Assembly: GCF_021233355.1 (NCBI RefSeq)
Contig: NZ_CP089507.1
Coordinates: 2,667,001-2,731,000 of the forward strand
Source: Luteimonas fraxinea
GTDB lineage: Bacteria; Pseudomonadota; Gammaproteobacteria; Xanthomonadales; Xanthomonadaceae
Length of the DNA stretch: 64,000 nucleotides
Direction: 5' to 3'
A program made the position numbers and the translations under genes. Positions 9,190 through 17,208 of this stretch are shown piece after piece. Position 1 is the stretch's first letter, and each line of letters begins with the position of its first letter. The notes below the pieces were generated by a model. The model was not told where the DNA came from. It saw only the letters and a program-made list of their open reading frames with translations, and did not search any database.

Positions 9190-10014
9190 ATGGGCGAACA
9201 CACCCGCATCGACAACGAGAAACGCATCGCGCTGCTGATCGATGCCGACAATGCGCCGGCGGCGAAGATCGACGTGATCCTCGCCGAGGTCGCACGCCAC
9301 GGCGTCGCCAACGTGCGCCGGGCCTACGGCAACTGGAAGAGCCCGCATCTCGGCAGCTGGGAGAAAGTGCTGCACGAATATGCGATCCGCCCGATCCAGC
9401 AGTTCGCCTACAGCACCGGCAAGAACGCATCCGACATGGCGATGGTCATCGACGCGATGGACCTGATGTATGCGCGCAATCTCGACGGTTTCGCGATCGT
9501 ATCCAGCGATGCGGATTTCACGCCGCTGGTGATGCGTCTGCTGACTGAAGGCATGAAGGTGTACGGCTTTGGTGAAAGCAAGACGCCGCTGGCGTTTCGA
9601 AGTGCGTGTTCCCGCTTCACCTATTTGGAGGCCCTGGGTTCCGAAGCCGAAGCGGAACAGGCGTCGAATCTTGCTCCGGCTGGGGCATCTGCCCAGCCGA
9701 CGCGGAAAAGCCGTGCCGAGATGCGTCAGGACACTCGGCTGGTGCAGATGCTGCGCACCGCGGTGTCATCTGCTGCAGAAGGCGATGACGGCTGGGCCAA
9801 TCTGTCTGCCGTCGGCAGTCAGATCGGCAATCAGGCCTCTTTTGATTCGCGCAACTATGGGTACGCGAAGCTCAGTGGCCTGGTCACGGAGATCGCTTTG
9901 TTCGAAATGCGCAAGGATGGAAAGACGTTCTACGTGCGGACTGCGCCTCCGAGAACTGTCGCAAAAAAGACGACGAAATCAGCCGCGAAGAAATCGCCAG
10001 GGCCGCAGACATAG
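9190..10014 (+). CDS. NYN domain protein (LabA/DUF88-like) with C-terminal OST-HTH/LOTUS-like domain
   Basis: A 274-residue protein. The N-terminal half (about 10-150) is a PIN-like NYN domain: the acidic residues of LLIDADNAPA, the ASDMAMVIDAMDL segment and SSDADF match the metal-binding Asp pattern of LabA-type predicted ribonucleases. The C-terminal part (about 178-255) resembles an OST-HTH/LOTUS RNA-binding domain, and a Lys-rich tail follows. The likely role is RNA binding or cleavage; the target is unknown. The DNA of the second half is visibly less GC-rich, with more TTT, AAA and TTG codons than its neighbours. The stop lies 46 bases from the convergent priA stop. Confidence 0.8.
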   Translation: MGEHTRIDNEKRIALLIDADNAPAAKIDVILAEVARHGVANVRRAYGNWKSPHLGSWEKVLHEYAIRPIQQFAYSTGKNASDMAMVIDAMDLMYARNLDGFAIVSSDADFTPLVMRLLTEGMKVYGFGESKTPLAFRSACSRFTYLEALGSEAEAEQASNLAPAGASAQPTRKSRAEMRQDTRLVQMLRTAVSSAAEGDDGWANLSAVGSQIGNQASFDSRNYGYAKLSGLVTEIALFEMRKDGKTFYVRTAPPRTVAKKTTKSAAKKSPGPQT

Positions 10015-10060
10015 CGTTGACGAACAGCGTCTGCGCTTCCGCGTTCCCGAATTCTCAGTC

Positions 10061-12298
10061 CTAGTACAGATCGACCGGATCCACATCCAGCGACCAGCGC
10101 GCACGGCGCGCTTCGGGCAGGGCGTAGATCAGCGGCAGGGCTGCATCGAGGATCGCGTGCAGGCGCGGACGCTGGTCGGTGGCGATCAGCAATTGCGCGC
10201 GATACACGCCTGCGCGGCGCGGCATCGGTGCGACTACCGGGCCATCGAGCAACAGTGTCGGCATGCCGGCGGCGTCGCGGCCGGCATGCGGCGCGAGCAC
10301 GCGGCGCGCGGCCTGCAGGAATGCCATCGGCGGTTCGGCCTGCTGCGATTCGGCGCGCAATAGTGCGAGCGGTGCGAACGGCGGAAATCCCGCAGCTTCG
10401 CGTTGCATCAGTTCTTCCGCGGCGAAGGCGTGATAACCGCCCTGGATCAGCGTCAGCAGCAGCGGATGTTCGGGGTGGTGCGTCTGCAGCAAGACCTGGC
10501 CGGCTTTCTCGGCGCGCCCGGCGCGTCCGGCGACCTGGATCAGCAGTTGCGCGAGTTTCTCGCCGGCGCGGAAGTCAGCCGAAAACAGGCCTTCGTCGAT
10601 GCCGACCACGCACACCAGCGTGAGATTCGGCAGGTCGTGGCCCTTGGCCAGCATCTGCGTGCCGATCAGGATGCCCGGCTGACTGCCGAGTTCGCCCAGA
10701 AGATTTTCGAGCGCATCGCGACGACGCGTGCTGCCGCGGTCGATGCGCAGCACCGGCACATCATTGAAGCGCGCGGCCAGGAGTTCCTCGATGCGTTCGG
10801 TGCCCACGCCCTGCGGCTGCAGACCGAGACTCGCGCAATCCGGACACGCCAGCGGCGCGCTCGCGCGATGGCCGCAGTGATGACATTGCAGGCGACGTCC
10901 GCCGGCGTGCACGGTCATCGGATGCGGGCGGTCGGGCGTGCTGCAGCGCGGGCAGTGCGCGCTCCAGCCGCAGTCGTGGCACAGCAGCACCGGCGCATAG
11001 CCGCGGCGGTTCTTGAACACCAGCACCTGTCCGCCGGCGGCGAGCGCGGCGGAGATCGCGGCGAACATTTCCGGTGACAGGCCGGCCTCGAGCGGGCGCT
11101 TGCGCACATCGAGCACGCGCACCGTCGGTGGCTTCGCCGCGCCCGCGCGATGGGTCAGGCGCAGATGCGCGTAGCGGCCGGAGACGGCGTTCTGCAGCGA
11201 TTCCAGCGACGGCGTCGCGCTGCCCAGCAGCACCGGCACGTCGAGCGCCTTGGCGCGTACCAGCGCGAAATCGCGCGCATGGTAGCGGATGCCGTCCTGC
11301 TGCTTGTAGCTGCCGTCGTGTTCCTCGTCGACGACGATGAGCCCGGCATCGGGCAGCGGCACGAACACCGCCGAGCGGGTGCCGACGACGACGCGCGCCT
11401 CGCCGCGCGCCGCAGCCGCCCAGACGCGTGCGCGTTCGCCATCGCCCAGGCCCGAGTGCAGGGCATGAACCGGCACGCCCAGGCGGGCGCGGAAGCGCGC
11501 CAGCGTCTGCGGGGTCAGGCCGATCTCCGGCACCAGCACCAGCGCCTGTCGCCCGCGCGACAGGCAGTCGGCGATCGCCTGCAGGTAGACCTCGGTCTTG
11601 CCGCTGCCGGTCACGCCATCGAGCAGCAGCGCGGCGAAGCCGGTGCACGCGGCGACCGCATCGACCGCCTGCTGCTGTTCGTCGTGCAGGACGGGCCCGC
11701 GCTGGGGCGTGGGCGCGAGTTGCGAGGCCGGTATCGCGAAACGTTCGGCCAGTCCGCGGCCGGCCAGCGTGCGCGCGGCGGCGCGCCAGCCGTCCATCGC
11801 CAGATCCAGCGCGTCCTCGTCCCTCGGCGTCGGCGCGAGCACGGCGGCCAGGCGCTGCGGGCGACCGCCGGCTTTGAGTCCGGCCAGCGCGGTCTGGCCG
11901 GCTTCGGTCAGCCGCCAGGCCCAGGCGTGGGTGTCGGGCAGCGCCTCGCCGCGACGCAGGGCGGCGGGCAGGGCCGTCGCCAGCACCTCGCCCAGCGGCG
12001 CGTGGGTGTAACGGGCCAGCCAGCGCAGCGAGGCGGCGAGCTCGCCGTGCAGTAGCGGGGCGTCATCGAGCCATTCGATCGCCTCGCGCAGCGCCTGCGC
12101 GGGATCGTCAGGCGCGCCGACGCCGGCGACGACCCCGACCAGTTCCCGCGGGCCGAACGGCACCCGGACCCGGCGTCCGACATCGTCCGGCCCGACTGTG
12201 GCACCGGCCGGCGCGCAATAGTCGAACAGGCGCGGCAGCGGCACCGGCAGGGCGACCTGGAGGACGGAAACGGCGGCGTTCGGATCTGGCACCTGCAA
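10061..12298 (-). CDS. priA: Primosomal protein N' (replication restart helicase)
   Basis: A 745-residue helicase of normal family length. The N-terminal 3' DNA-binding and winged-helix regions fill about 1-195. The helicase core shows Walker A GVTGSGKTEVYLQ, motif II DEEH and motif VI QVAGRAGRAEKAG. Between the core halves lies the zinc-binding insertion with CHDCGWSAHCPRC followed by CHHCG and CPDC. PriA recognises stalled forks and loads the replicative helicase outside oriC. Its 5' side faces the AT-rich gap at 12299-12717, which contains two DnaA boxes; its promoter is probably there. Confidence 0.96.
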   Translation of the reverse strand: MQVPDPNAAVSVLQVALPVPLPRLFDYCAPAGATVGPDDVGRRVRVPFGPRELVGVVAGVGAPDDPAQALREAIEWLDDAPLLHGELAASLRWLARYTHAPLGEVLATALPAALRRGEALPDTHAWAWRLTEAGQTALAGLKAGGRPQRLAAVLAPTPRDEDALDLAMDGWRAAARTLAGRGLAERFAIPASQLAPTPQRGPVLHDEQQQAVDAVAACTGFAALLLDGVTGSGKTEVYLQAIADCLSRGRQALVLVPEIGLTPQTLARFRARLGVPVHALHSGLGDGERARVWAAAARGEARVVVGTRSAVFVPLPDAGLIVVDEEHDGSYKQQDGIRYHARDFALVRAKALDVPVLLGSATPSLESLQNAVSGRYAHLRLTHRAGAAKPPTVRVLDVRKRPLEAGLSPEMFAAISAALAAGGQVLVFKNRRGYAPVLLCHDCGWSAHCPRCSTPDRPHPMTVHAGGRRLQCHHCGHRASAPLACPDCASLGLQPQGVGTERIEELLAARFNDVPVLRIDRGSTRRRDALENLLGELGSQPGILIGTQMLAKGHDLPNLTLVCVVGIDEGLFSADFRAGEKLAQLLIQVAGRAGRAEKAGQVLLQTHHPEHPLLLTLIQGGYHAFAAEELMQREAAGFPPFAPLALLRAESQQAEPPMAFLQAARRVLAPHAGRDAAGMPTLLLDGPVVAPMPRRAGVYRAQLLIATDQRPRLHAILDAALPLIYALPEARRARWSLDVDPVDLY

Positions 12299-12717
12299 AT
12301 TCTATCGGCTCGACCGGTCGCTTCCCTCATTTGCGCGCTCAACCTCGCTTGACTTGTACGTTGTGGCTGCAAGTGCCGGAAAGAAAAGGGATTGCCGCTT
12401 ATCCACATGATCTGTGGATAAGCCTGTGCATACACCGCTTCGAACACGACGTTATGCGGTATTCAGTGGGGTAAAGGATGTGTTGGACAAAAAAGTGCCA
12501 TATGGGTAATTAATATTAAAATCAATCACTTGACCGTGAAACATTGTTGTCATGCAGCATCGTCATGTGGTCATCTTCAGCTGGATGACAGCGTTGTGAA
12601 CCCTGTGAACAACCACTTGCGCGCGTCGGCGCCTGTGGAACGTTTGCGCGACGGTCTGTCAAGGCTTGGGCCACGGCGGCGGATGGCTATGATGCGCGGT
12701 CGCACACGCCGGCCCCG
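12299..12717. other. Gene-free AT-rich gap between priA and the sigma-like gene
   Basis: No open frame here is convincing. Composition drops well below the surroundings, especially at 12478-12545 (runs such as TAATTAATATTAAAATC). Besides the DnaA boxes, loosely similar TGTGAACAA and TGTGGAAC words occur near 12604 and 12634. The gap probably holds two divergent promoters; whether it has a replication-related role is open. Confidence 0.6.
12397..12423. promoter_or_regulatory. Inverted pair of perfect DnaA boxes
   Basis: TTATCCACA at 12399-12407 and its reverse complement TGTGGATAA at 12413-12421 are exact consensus DnaA boxes. They sit five bases apart within an 11-bp perfect inverted repeat. 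They lie about 100 bases upstream of priA and 300 upstream of the gene at 12718. An AT-rich stretch (about 12478-12545) follows. Confidence 0.65.
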
Positions 12718-13713
12718 ATGACCACGCCTCCCCAGTCAGCTCCACCCGGAATGTCCTCCGCCGTCGCCGCGTTCCTGCGCGGCGTGGAGCGGCGCGCGGC
12801 CGCGTTCGCGCAGTGGCAGAGCGGTGATATCGAAACCGGCGATGCCGCGCTGGCCGCCGCGATGACCGATTTCGGCCAACTGGCGACCAATACCCCGTTC
12901 CCCGACTGGCCGCGCCGGTTCTGGGCCCAGCTGCTGGCAGCGCCGGCGCTGCGCGCGCCCGCGGTGCTGCCCGACGACGCCGACGGCTTGCCCGCACTGG
13001 CCGGGCTATCCGGCGGTCCGCGGGTGACGGTGCTGCTGCGGATGGTGGCCGGCCTGCCCGAACACGAAGCGGCCGCGGTGCTCGGCGTGACCCGGGCCAC
13101 GTATCGACTCGGTCTGCAGCGCGCCCTGCCGCACCGCGAGGACGGCAGTCCCGATCCCGACGCCTGGCGTCGCATCGCCGAGGCCGCGCAGGCGGCGATC
13201 CGCGCGCTGCCGCCCGACCGTCTGGCGCGCCTGGCCGGCTTGCGCGAGGCCGCGCTGCGCGGCCAGGTGCCGCCGCTGCGCCGGTTCCCGCTGCAGCGTG
13301 CCGTCGTTGCGCCGCCGCCGGCCGAAGCCGTGCCGCCGTCGGTCCGGACCCGTGCCCGCTGGCTGTGGCCCGCGCAGGCGATCGTCCTGGTGGCGATGCT
13401 CGCCGCGCTGGCCTGGACCTGGCGCGACGCCTGGCCGGGCGGCGGTCTCGATGACGACACGACGATCCGGATCGAAGCGCTGCCGGACGCGCAGTCGCCG
13501 GCATCGACTTACGACGACGAGGTCGCGCTGCTGACCGCGCCCGACTTCGAGCTGCTGACCGAATCGGAGGCCGCGGACTGGCGCGAGGACCCCGCGTTCT
13601 ACGCGTGGTTGTCCACGCAGATCGAAACCCCGACCGACGACACCCGCGACGCCCATCTCGACGATGTGCCGGACGCCGCCGACGGTATGGAGACCACCGA
13701 TGCCGATCTCTGA
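12718..13713 (+). CDS. Sigma-70 region 4-like protein with C-terminal membrane anchor
   Basis: A 331-residue protein I do not recognise as a standard sigma factor. Residues about 95-145 (VTVLLRMVAGLPEHEAAAVL followed by GVTRATYRLGLQRAL) look like the sigma region 4 helix-turn-helix, but no region 2 is visible before it. A single hydrophobic segment (about 217-238) would anchor it in the membrane with an acidic, Asp-rich C-terminal tail outside. The next gene (DUF3106) overlaps its end by 14 bases, so they are probably co-translated. It could be a membrane-tethered regulator. Similar proteins are annotated as sigma-70 in related genomes, but the evidence for sigma activity is weak. Confidence 0.65.
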   Translation: MTTPPQSAPPGMSSAVAAFLRGVERRAAAFAQWQSGDIETGDAALAAAMTDFGQLATNTPFPDWPRRFWAQLLAAPALRAPAVLPDDADGLPALAGLSGGPRVTVLLRMVAGLPEHEAAAVLGVTRATYRLGLQRALPHREDGSPDPDAWRRIAEAAQAAIRALPPDRLARLAGLREAALRGQVPPLRRFPLQRAVVAPPPAEAVPPSVRTRARWLWPAQAIVLVAMLAALAWTWRDAWPGGGLDDDTTIRIEALPDAQSPASTYDDEVALLTAPDFELLTESEAADWREDPAFYAWLSTQIETPTDDTRDAHLDDVPDAADGMETTDADL

Positions 13714-14341
13714 GCGCATGCGGCGTCGCGCCGGTGTCGCGTTGCTGCTGCTCGCCGCGCCGCTCGCGCAGGCCGCGTTGCCGGCCGCATTGAAGGCCGA
13801 CACGCTGCCGGCCGCCGAGCGCGCGCAACTCGAAGCCCGCGCCGCGCGCCTCGCGCAAATGAGCCCGGCCGATCGCGATGCGCTGAAGGCGCGTCTGGCG
13901 GCGTGGCAGATCCTGCCGGCCAGCGAACGTGCGCGGCGGCGGATCGCCTGGCAGGCGGCCGACGCCCTGCCGCATGCCGAGCGCATGCAGCTGCAGCAGG
14001 CGGCCACGCATTTCGAGACGCTGCCCGAGTCCGAGCAGCGCGAACTGCGGCTGGCGTTCGAGCAACTCGATCTGAGCCTGCGCCGCGGCTGGCTGCTGGG
14101 CCCGGTGCTCGGCGCCGACTGGCCGCGTCTGCATCCGCTGTTCTCGGCGATGCCCGAAGACCAGCGCGGTCCGGTGCTGCTCGCGCTGCGCGCGACCTCG
14201 CTGCAGGCGCGCGACGACCTGGCCGCGCTGGCCCAGCGCACACCGCCGCAGGAGCGCGACGCGCTGCGCGCGCAATGGCTGGCGGTGCCGGCCGACACGC
14301 GCGATGCCTGGCTGCGTGCGCGGGTGTCCGGGACGCCCTGA
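13700..14341 (+). CDS. DUF3106 domain secreted protein
   Basis: A 213-residue exported protein. The start at 13700 (MPISERMRRRAGVALLLLAA) gives a signal peptide ending near AQA. The mature part is almost entirely helical, with repeated motifs of the form L-P-x-x-E-R-x-x-L (for example ILPASERARR and TLPESEQREL), the DUF3106 signature. The function is unknown. It overlaps the sigma-like gene by 14 bases and is probably its partner, perhaps a periplasmic sensor or anti-regulator; that is only an inference from the pairing. Confidence 0.8.
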   Translation: MPISERMRRRAGVALLLLAAPLAQAALPAALKADTLPAAERAQLEARAARLAQMSPADRDALKARLAAWQILPASERARRRIAWQAADALPHAERMQLQQAATHFETLPESEQRELRLAFEQLDLSLRRGWLLGPVLGADWPRLHPLFSAMPEDQRGPVLLALRATSLQARDDLAALAQRTPPQERDALRAQWLAVPADTRDAWLRARVSGTP

Positions 14342-14360
14342 CGGCGTTTCGAACGCGACG

Positions 14361-15530
14361 CTACAACGCGTACAGCGCGTAGCCCGCCATCGGAATCGCG
14401 ACGCTGAGAAACAGCGCGAAGTAGGCCATGCCGATGATCGCGAACTTGACCAGCGTCCACGGCCACGACTGGCCGTAGACGCGCTTCTGCATCAGCAGCA
14501 GATAGACCGGCATCGCCCACAGCAGCAGGATCTGCGCGAAGCCGAGAATGCCCGTCGACCACGCCGCGTGTGTCGCCAGCCAGGGCGATGCGAGCGCGCC
14601 GCACAGCACCAGCAACAACGCCAGCATCAGCGCCGCATGGCTGTAGAGGCCGACGACGACGTGCTCGAGATAGAGCCGGCCGCGGAACAGGTAGAGCAGC
14701 TTCAGCAGCACCGCGAACAGCGGCACCAGGATGAAGAGCGCGGTGGGCGCGACGCCGAACAGGGCGCGCACGAAGATCTGCGGATCGTTGTTGAACCGTT
14801 CGATGTTGCGCTCGATGCGTTCGCCGATCGGACCGCCGATGGTCGGCGGGCCGGACATCGGCATGTCGACGTCGTCGGACGCGGGCGTCGCCGCGGCCTG
14901 TGTGTCACCGGCTGCCGCACTGTCTGCGGATACCGCATCCATGCCGGTCAGCGCCGTACCTTCGGGCGCGAGTGCCGCGATCCGCGTGTCCGCATGCGCG
15001 CGCACTTCCGCGGCGGCGATGTCCAGTTGCGGTGACACGCCCGGCAATGCGCCGACGGTGCGGCGGGTCTCGGCGATGCCGGCCAGCGCGTCGTCGCGCA
15101 TCGTCCGCACCTCGTCGACGGTCCGCGCCTGCGCGAACTCGGTGGCGACATCGTCGGTGCGCACCATCTGGCCCGGCTGGACATCCTGCATCGCGTCCTG
15201 GACCACGAACTTCGCAACGAAGAACGTCAGCAGCGTCAGGATCACGAACAGCCGCATCGGCGCGACATAGCGCACGCGATGGCCGCCGAGATAGCGGTTG
15301 GCGATGCGGCCGGGCACGAACAGGTCGCGCAGCGTCCGGAAGATGCGGCCGTCGAGATGCCAGAACGATTCGAAGACTTCCTCTACCGCGTGGGCGACGT
15401 TGCGCACCGGGCTGTGCGTGGACTGGCCGCAGGCGTGGCAGAAGTCGCCCTGCAGCGGCGTGCCGCAGTTCTCGCAGGCGGACTGGTGCGCGTCATCGGA
15501 CGGCAGCGGCGGCAGGGCGGCGTGGGACAT
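14361..15530 (-). CDS. DUF3667 domain membrane protein with N-terminal zinc ribbon
   Basis: A 389-residue protein. It opens with a short four-cysteine zinc ribbon (CENCGTPLQGDFCHACGQ, about 16-33). The DUF3667 core follows (FESFWHLDGRIFRTLRDLFV), then membrane segments: one near 100-117 and several in the last 170 residues, separated by a long periplasmic or cytoplasmic linker. I chose the start at 15530 because the zinc ribbon lies just after it and no clear coding signal is seen in the open frame upstream. The function of DUF3667 is unknown. It converges on the DUF3106 gene with a 19-base gap. Confidence 0.8.
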   Translation of the reverse strand: MSHAALPPLPSDDAHQSACENCGTPLQGDFCHACGQSTHSPVRNVAHAVEEVFESFWHLDGRIFRTLRDLFVPGRIANRYLGGHRVRYVAPMRLFVILTLLTFFVAKFVVQDAMQDVQPGQMVRTDDVATEFAQARTVDEVRTMRDDALAGIAETRRTVGALPGVSPQLDIAAAEVRAHADTRIAALAPEGTALTGMDAVSADSAAAGDTQAAATPASDDVDMPMSGPPTIGGPIGERIERNIERFNNDPQIFVRALFGVAPTALFILVPLFAVLLKLLYLFRGRLYLEHVVVGLYSHAALMLALLLVLCGALASPWLATHAAWSTGILGFAQILLLWAMPVYLLLMQKRVYGQSWPWTLVKFAIIGMAYFALFLSVAIPMAGYALYAL

Positions 15531-15711
15531 GCGCGGACGGATTCCTGGCAAGGCCGCAGCGGCGCGGCCGCGGACACGGAAAAAAGGCGGGGCGTGGGGC
15601 GCCGCGCGTGTCGCTCCCCTGCGCGGCGTGCCGGTAGAATGCGGTCCTTCGCGCCCCGGTGCCAGCGCACGCATCCGTCGTACGCGCGGCCGCAGTCGCA
15701 GAGCCGTTCCC

Positions 15712-17091
15712 ATGTCTTCCGCAATCACGCCGCCGCCCTTCGGTCACGAGGTGCGGCGCACCGCCGTTCTGGCGGCTCCGCTGGTCGCCGGCCACGTCGC
15801 CACCGGCCTGATCGGCTTCGTCGATTCCGTCATCGCCGGCCACCACGGCACCGCCACGCTGGCCGGCGTCGCGGTGGGCACGGCGATCTTCTGGCTGCCG
15901 CTGATGGTGCCGATGGGCACGCTGATGGCGGTGCCGCCGTCGGTGTCGCAGCTCGACGGCGAAGGCCGCCATGCCGAGGTCGGCCCCCTGTTCCGGCAGG
16001 CGCTGTGGCTGGCGGCGGGTCTGGGCCTGGCGCTGTTCGGGCTGCTGACCGCGCTGGCCGCCGCGTTGGGTCCGTTCGGCATCGCGCCGGACATCGTGCC
16101 CGGCGCCACCGCGTTCCTGCACGGCATCCGCTGGGGCGTGCCGGCGCTGACGCTGTATTTCTGCATGCGCTACCTCAGCGACGGCCTGCACTGGACGCTG
16201 CCGACGATGGTCTTCGGCTTCGGCGGTCTCGCCGTGCTGGTGCCGATGGGCTACGCGCTCGCGTTCGGCTGGGGGCCGTTTCCGGAGGGCGGCGCCGGCG
16301 GGCTGGGCGTCGCGTCCGCGATCATGATGTGGATGCAGTCGATCGCATTCGCGTTGTATCTGGCGCTGTCGAAGCGATTCGCGCGCTACCAGCTGTTCAC
16401 CCGGTTCGATCCGCCGCGCTGGCCGGAGATCCGCGCGCTGCTGCGTACCGGTCTGCCGATCGGCGTGACGGTGACGATGGAGGGCAGCCTGTTCGTCGTG
16501 ACCGCGCTGCTGATCGGCCGGCTCGGCGAGATCGAGGCCGCCGCGCACCAGATCGCGATCAACGTCGCCGCGCTGTGTTTCATGGTGCCGTTTGGTCTGG
16601 CCGAAGCGACCACCGTGCGGGTGGGCAATGCGATCGGCCGCGGCCTCGGCAGCGCCGGCGTGCGCCGGGCGGGCTTTGCCGGTCTGGCGCTGGTGCTGAT
16701 GACGCAGACGGTCTCGGGCGTGCTGCTCCTGCTGGGGCACGACCACGTAGTGCGCATCTACACCGAGGACGCCGCGGTCGCCGCACTTGCCGGCTCGCTG
16801 CTGCTCTACGCCGCCGCGTTCCAGTTTCCCGACGGCATCCAGGCGCTGTCGGCCGGCGCGCTGCGCGGGCTCAAGGACACGCGCGTGCCGATGTTCCTCG
16901 CCGCGGCTGCGTACTGGGGCGTGGGCATGGCGCTCGGCGCGACGCTCGGTCTGGGACTGGGCTGGGGCCCGAAGGGCATGTGGATCGGCCTGATCGCCGG
17001 TCTGACCGTCGCCGCCGTGCTGCTGGGCACCCGCTTCCTGCGCAGCAGCTGGCGCGTGCCCGCGCCGACCGTGGACCCGACGGCACAGTGA
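15712..17091 (+). CDS. MATE family multidrug efflux transporter (NorM-like)
   Basis: A 459-residue membrane protein with twelve predicted hydrophobic segments in two similar halves, the usual MATE layout and length. Recognisable family sequence includes APLVAGHVATGLIGFVDSVI in the first helix and AAHQIAINVAALCFMVPFGL in the second half. NorM-type proteins export cationic drugs by sodium or proton antiport; the substrate here cannot be read from sequence. I placed the start at 15712, where the first helix can begin 17 residues later; the frame is open further upstream. The gene is divergent from the DUF3667 gene. Confidence 0.9.
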   Translation: MSSAITPPPFGHEVRRTAVLAAPLVAGHVATGLIGFVDSVIAGHHGTATLAGVAVGTAIFWLPLMVPMGTLMAVPPSVSQLDGEGRHAEVGPLFRQALWLAAGLGLALFGLLTALAAALGPFGIAPDIVPGATAFLHGIRWGVPALTLYFCMRYLSDGLHWTLPTMVFGFGGLAVLVPMGYALAFGWGPFPEGGAGGLGVASAIMMWMQSIAFALYLALSKRFARYQLFTRFDPPRWPEIRALLRTGLPIGVTVTMEGSLFVVTALLIGRLGEIEAAAHQIAINVAALCFMVPFGLAEATTVRVGNAIGRGLGSAGVRRAGFAGLALVLMTQTVSGVLLLLGHDHVVRIYTEDAAVAALAGSLLLYAAAFQFPDGIQALSAGALRGLKDTRVPMFLAAAAYWGVGMALGATLGLGLGWGPKGMWIGLIAGLTVAAVLLGTRFLRSSWRVPAPTVDPTAQ

Positions 17092-17208
17092 CGACCGGCG
17101 CATGCATTGGCCTGCCGCGCCCGGTAGGCTGCGTGCTGGGATGGACCTTGGCCGCACCGCTGCCGGCGGCCACGACCCGCGAATTCTTCTGATGGAGCCG
17201 TTTTACGC

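Noticed and set aside
12299..12717. Chromosomal origin oriC
   Set aside because: DnaA boxes and AT-rich DNA are present, but only two perfect boxes are seen, and dnaA, dnaN, rpmH and gidA are not adjacent. Reported instead as a possible DnaA-regulated site.
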